Shown: positions 60,146 to 64,000 of the stretch, one piece after another | How the letters are laid out: the number at the start of each line of letters is the position of its first letter | Numbering within the stretch: the stretch's first letter is position 1 | NCBI GenBank assembly: GCA_038373865.1 | Contig: JAXGGA010002879.1 | Coordinates: 1-64,000, forward strand | Direction: 5' to 3' | Source of the DNA: Uloborus plumipes | Lineage: Eukaryota > Arthropoda > Arachnida > Araneae > Uloboridae | DNA length: 64,000 nt | The notes under the pieces: generated by a model | What the model was told of the DNA's origin: nothing | What the model saw: only the letters and a program-made list of their open reading frames with translations | Databases searched by the model: none | Position numbers and translations under genes: made by a program

Positions 60146-60852
60146 GATACACAAATAAATAAATGCACTGCACATAGAGAGTTTGATTACTATCCTAGTT
60201 CAGTTGTTCAGAGTCAAAAGGAATTCATAAAAATGAAAAATCTTTTTTACTTTAAATTCTAGTCGAAAAAGCAAAAATCTCCTCTGAGGGGAAAGATTAC
60301 TTCACCCTCAGGACTTCAATAACCGTGACATCATTAATCCCACATTTGCACCAATTTCTTTTCACGCAACGAATTTTTCTTTTTGTGACTAGTTTGAAAA
60401 TTCATTCAAAACTTTGGGAGAGGGGGGGGGAGTACCTAAAAAATAAAATAAGGATTATAGCATTGTTTACAGCACATCTGCTATCCCCCGACTTTAATTT
60501 GTTTATAGCGTTTAAACTTATGCCGATTTCTGCTTCATGCTCACCTACAATATTATGCCATTTTAATGATTATGGCTTAAAATATTTACATAACTGCGGT
60601 ATTCTAATTCGGGTAAGGTAGTCGTTTGAAAATTTCACTACCATTTGCAACAAATAAAAAAAAGCCTTGATTGATCTTGAGTCACGTTTTCCCTGATTAG
60701 CGTCATTTATTCGCCTCAACAACGCATTTAGTTTTAGTATTTAGTTCATAAAATCAAAATGAATGCGTTAATTTGAAACTGATTCTGGACAGTTCTCTTT
60801 GACAGTCAACTTTTTCATTTTTATGGTTTTCTTCATTACTGTGACGAGCTAA
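60146..60852. other. AT-rich non-coding stretch
   Basis: A 98-codon open frame at 60,325-60,621 is unrecognised. Nothing else was seen. Confidence 0.4.
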
Positions 60853-61156
60853 CTGTGGCCTGACTTTTTTTCCAAAGATATTTTGTATACTGGTTACAAA
60901 CAGTGTTTAATGGACAGGAAAAATAATAAAAAAAATTATGTAAAAAATAATGTTTTTATTAAGGAAAGAAAAATCATCCCTTAAATCTTAATAATTAACT
61001 AAATTTTTTTTCTGCCTACGATATATTTAAAAAGACATTTTATAAGAAGAAATAAAATTAGCAATTTACATAAACTAGGAAGCTGGGAATAACTTTGAAA
61101 ACTTAGCTTGTTTTCTTGAAATTGTGAACGATGTAATTTTTGATAAAGATCATGTA

Positions 61157-61205
61157 CACTGCTCGACATTGAAAATGCAACACCATGAAGGAGTGGTCAG
61201 AAATT
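61157..61205 (+). repeat. Tc1-like terminal inverted repeat, transposase 3' side
   Basis: 49 bp, CACTGCTCGACATTGAAAA onward. It is the reverse complement of 62,527-62,575 with a single mismatch (position 30). Confidence 0.95.
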
Positions 61206-61279
61206 GATGAAATTTGGTAAGAAGACAGAGACAGCATGGAACAATAAGTGATATTTATTTCAAAATAAATAAGCAAAAT

Positions 61280-62332
61280 TTAGAGCGAGGACGGCGTCGG
61301 CTCAGTAGAAGTAGGACCACCGCGGACAGCGATGCACGAAGAAACACGTCTAGGCATGGAGTCAATAAGCCTGCGGATGGTGTTCTGAGGGATGGCACTC
61401 CATTCCCTTTCAACCATTTGCCACAGTTCGTCCTCTGAACGAGGCAGTGGCAGGTTCTGCAAACGGCGTCCAATCACGTCCCACACATGTTCAATTGGTG
61501 ACAAGTCAGGAGAGTATGGTGGCCAGGAAAGCATCTGTACACCTCGTAGGGCATGTTGGCTGATTCGAGCACTGTGAGGCCGGGCGTTATCCTGTTGAAA
61601 AATTGCATTTGGCAGACCCTGAAGGTAGGGGATTGCCAACGGCCGCAGTACATTATCTACATATCGTTGGGCCGTCATAGTGCCCCGAATACGAACTAGA
61701 GGTGATACGGAATTGTATGCAATAGCGCCCAAAACCATTATGCCACGTTGTCGCGCTGTGGGGCGTTCCACAGTTACTGCCGGATTCGATCTTTCTCCAC
61801 GTCGACGCCACACACGTATGCGATGACTATCGCTGGACAAACAGAAGCGGGATTCATCTGAGAACACTACGGTTTGCCATTCTGCCATCCACGTCGCTCT
61901 GGTCCGGCACCATTCCAAAAGTTGGAGTCTGTGCTGTGAGGTCAATGGCAGTCTTCTTAGCGGGCGCCGTGATTGCAGGCCACGTGCAACCAGTCGACGG
62001 GAAATGGTTCTGGTCGACACAGGAACATCCAGGGTACCTTGCACGTGCTGCAGAATCGACGTACAAGTGACTTGCGGGTCCGCCACAGCTTGTCGGTGAA
62101 TCTGTCGATCCAAGCGGTCTGACGTCACTCTGGCTGCACCTGCACCCCTCAATGTGGCTACTTTTCCTCTTTCCAACCATCTCCGACACAGCCGATGCAC
62201 AGTGCTTGCATCCATGTAGGTATCAGCTGCAATTTGACGTATGGACCAACCTCCCCTTCTCAGTCCGATCACCATACCCCTTGTAAAGTCGTCTATATGC
62301 TGGAAGTGTCTTCGTTGAGGACGGCGTGGCAT
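61280..62332 (-). CDS. Tc1/mariner-superfamily transposase (Tc1-like), intact
   Basis: 350 codons, the usual length for Tc1-type transposases, which cut and paste DNA between the element's inverted repeats at TA sites in the nucleus. The N-terminal part (residues about 14-125) has two helix-turn-helix-like segments; the first includes WSIRQIAADTYMDASTVHRL (29-48). The catalytic DDE triad is visible: D159 in VVFSDESRF, D248 in FQQDNARPH and E281 in SPDLSPIEHVWD. I count 32 residues between the last two acids, where classical Tc1 proteins have 34, so this belongs to a variant spacing. The start at 62,332 (MPRRPQRRHF) is the first methionine of the frame and gives the family-typical basic N-terminus. 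The gene is clearly GC-richer than its flanks, consistent with recent arrival. No stop or frameshift is seen. No host role is implied. Confidence 0.97.
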   Translation of the reverse strand: MPRRPQRRHFQHIDDFTRGMVIGLRRGGWSIRQIAADTYMDASTVHRLCRRWLERGKVATLRGAGAARVTSDRLDRQIHRQAVADPQVTCTSILQHVQGTLDVPVSTRTISRRLVARGLQSRRPLRRLPLTSQHRLQLLEWCRTRATWMAEWQTVVFSDESRFCLSSDSHRIRVWRRRGERSNPAVTVERPTARQRGIMVLGAIAYNSVSPLVRIRGTMTAQRYVDNVLRPLAIPYLQGLPNAIFQQDNARPHSARISQHALRGVQMLSWPPYSPDLSPIEHVWDVIGRRLQNLPLPRSEDELWQMVEREWSAIPQNTIRRLIDSMPRRVSSCIAVRGGPTSTEPTPSSL

Positions 62333-62526
62333 TTCCTCCTATCACACGTATCCTTCGAGACAAAAACCAAATTTCTCCGATAATTTGTCTGGCAGAAAAA
62401 CCAACATGAACATAGCCCACTTTTCAACTTCATTCTCTTATATCTTACTTCACGTGCGTCGGAGAGCTGCGCATTTCATGTCATTTGCATAACTCAGTGA
62501 CGTGCGTCTACGGTAAAATTTGCATG

Positions 62527-62575
62527 AATTTCTGACCACTCCTTCTTGGTGTTGCATTTTCAATGTCGAGCAGTG
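62527..62575 (-). repeat. Tc1-like terminal inverted repeat, transposase 5' side
   Basis: 49 bp, mirror of 61,157-61,205 with one mismatch. TA follows at 62,576-62,577. Confidence 0.95.
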
Positions 62576-62757
62576 TATTAAAACTGCTACAGAACACACT
62601 TTACAATGGTTATATGCTGCAATCTGTTAATAACGAATTGAAACAATACCAAGGTACTAATTGAACACTATTATTTGGTTGAAATGTTCATTTTGGGGAA
62701 ATTCAGACCCTTTTTTGAACCATCCCTAAAAAGGGACGCTAGGCATTAATGGGTTAA

Positions 62758-64000
62758 TAATCATATGAATATGATTGGGAAATATCATACATCTTCTGCT
62801 TGCATATAGAAAATGGGAGTCAAAGTTTTTAGTCTGAAGAGTGCTTTGGGCCTGCTATTTCTTATTCGCAACGTTATCAATTCGTGAACTTTTTTAAAAA
62901 CTAACAAAACAAAAATGGAAAAATTCTCTCTCGAAAGCGCGATTGGCATTCGTTTGGTCATACTTAAGCACGAAGACAGGCCAAATTACGATTCTCCTCC
63001 TCTCTACCTTGAAAAAGTAGCCGCCTCTTTCGTTTCGGTACCTCGTAAAGATAAAACGCAATTTCCCAAACGAATCAAATAAATAAAACATTTTCGTCGG
63101 CGTCGTGTGTGTGTGTGGCCCTTAAAGATTCCTTCCCTGCTCTATCAATCACTTACGAAACGATCGAAGGTTCCGTCTCAATAAAAGTTGGGAGAGAACT
63201 TCGAACAAGTTTCGTTCCGAAAACTTCAGCGTAAAACTTTTACCTACTATGAAACACCATAGTTAGGGAAGTTCCGTTTTTGAAACTATTTCATTGTCAG
63301 ACGTAGTTTAACTAAAATACTTAATTGACAGTTATGATTTCTTCAATGTGCAAGAGTTTTGAACGTTGCGGACTGAAAATCTTACATAATGCGCAACGAA
63401 TAATCATGAAGAAACTTATAAACAACACAAGAAATACAATGGCCTCTCGAGTTTAAGAGCAAAAACTTTGCAATGAAATTCTCGTTACAACGATTACAAT
63501 TTTCAGTCTCAAGAAGTTCGTTGCAACAGGATTTGACTACAAAATATCTACAAGTCTGCCTCATTTTTTTAAAAAAAAACTAGATTAAGTTTCTACATGA
63601 TTATGCGAAACTCTGATATCTGTCTTACATACAAGCGAAGAAATTTCTTGAAAAAACAAACTCGCTAGCGCACTATGTAATTTTGATTTAGCTCATCCTG
63701 TTGGGCAAATGAGTCAACTGATTTTGGTCGAATCGGACCGTTTCGTTTTTCTTATCCTTCCATTTTTATTTATTTCTATTTGAGTAACAAAGTCTTACAG
63801 CAAAGTTTTCTATTACAGTTACATGTACTAAAGGAGTTTTTTCGTTTGTTCGATGGAGAAGTCACACTCATTTTAATACTTTAACCCTTAACTTCCCACT
63901 ATTGCATTTCTCAACATATGATTGATTTATTTTAATTTAAAAGACTCATTTAAAAAAAATTACATACAAATCAATTATTTGATAAAAAAAAAGTTTATTG
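62758..64000. other. Mostly AT-rich non-coding stretch to window end
   Basis: A GC-richer patch at about 62,930-63,130 includes a short GT repeat (63,104-63,117). No gene or element ends were recognised. Confidence 0.4.

Larger units (their letters stand above)
61157..62575 (-). mobile_element. Complete Tc1-like transposon
   Basis: 1,419 bp flanked by TA (61,155-61,156 and 62,576-62,577). The 49-bp terminal inverted repeats match at 48 of 49 positions and start CACTGCTCGACATTG. It holds one uninterrupted transposase on the minus strand. Near-identical ends plus an intact frame mark a recent, possibly still functional, copy. The nearest neighbours are arms of an older piggyBac-like MITE. Confidence 0.95.
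60853..62753 (+). mobile_element. piggyBac-like MITE, copy 3, interrupted by Tc1
   Basis: The left arm (about 60,853-60,898: TTTTCCAAAGATATTTTG, TATACTGGTTACA) and right arm (62,584-62,753: GCTACAGAACACACTTTAC to GGCATTAATGGG) together correspond to the 226-bp copy at 31,188. TTAA follows at 62,754-62,757. Between the arms lie about 255 bp of unassigned AT-rich sequence and then the Tc1-like element. Confidence 0.75.

Noticed and set aside
61280..62420. Open frames on the plus strand and in other frames over the transposase
   Set aside because: They are shadows of the intact transposase and show no independent domain.

Overview
The window reads as a gene-poor, AT-rich stretch of a large animal genome, most likely an arthropod and plausibly an arachnid. 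That guess rests on the density of small DNA transposons, the many homopolymer tracts (including poly-G/poly-C runs of 8-14), and an intact Tc1-type transposase of a kind I associate with arachnid genomes. It is inference, not proof. I recognise no conserved host protein-coding gene. The only confident coding sequence is the Tc1-like transposase on the minus strand at 61,280-62,332.

Layout: about 19 kb (roughly 30%) can be assigned to mobile elements from their termini and target-site duplications (TSDs). (1) hAT-type non-autonomous elements, seven with a perfect 8-bp TSD, start at 9,129, 13,406, 25,410, 29,702, 40,922, 42,733 and 59,429; two more (34,133 and 36,044) lack a clean TSD. (2) TA-target elements: pogo/Tigger-like copies (2,450; 4,321; 15,730; 58,043; 59,294), a three-copy ~255-bp family (7,149; 19,488; 58,943), a 3.1-kb element with nine copies of a 14-bp motif (31,833-34,908), a 1.3-kb element (36,442), a 1.8-kb element (54,740) and the Tc1 element (61,157-62,575). 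(3) A TTAA-target, piggyBac-like MITE in three copies (window start, 31,188, and 60,853-62,753, the last interrupted by the Tc1 element). (4) Foldback elements at 1,198, 5,184, 50,438, 53,931 and 57,641. (5) A tRNA-derived SINE near 10.3-10.5 kb and unclassified dispersed repeats near 12.5, 22 and 33.6 kb.

Several insertions are nested and give relative ages. A tandem duplication near 57-57.9 kb holds a MITE in one copy and the empty site in the other.

Between the elements lie GC-richer islands that do not look like transposons (about 8.2-8.6, 16.1-16.6, 18.0-18.3, 27.7-28.2, 49.2-49.7, 52.6-53.85 and 56.5-56.9 kb). Candidate roles are conserved regulatory elements or unrecognised exons. The best candidate exon pair is at 45,873-46,388, with plausible splice sites but one apparent frameshift. 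I found no CRISPR array, rRNA, clean tRNA gene or bacterial-type operon.
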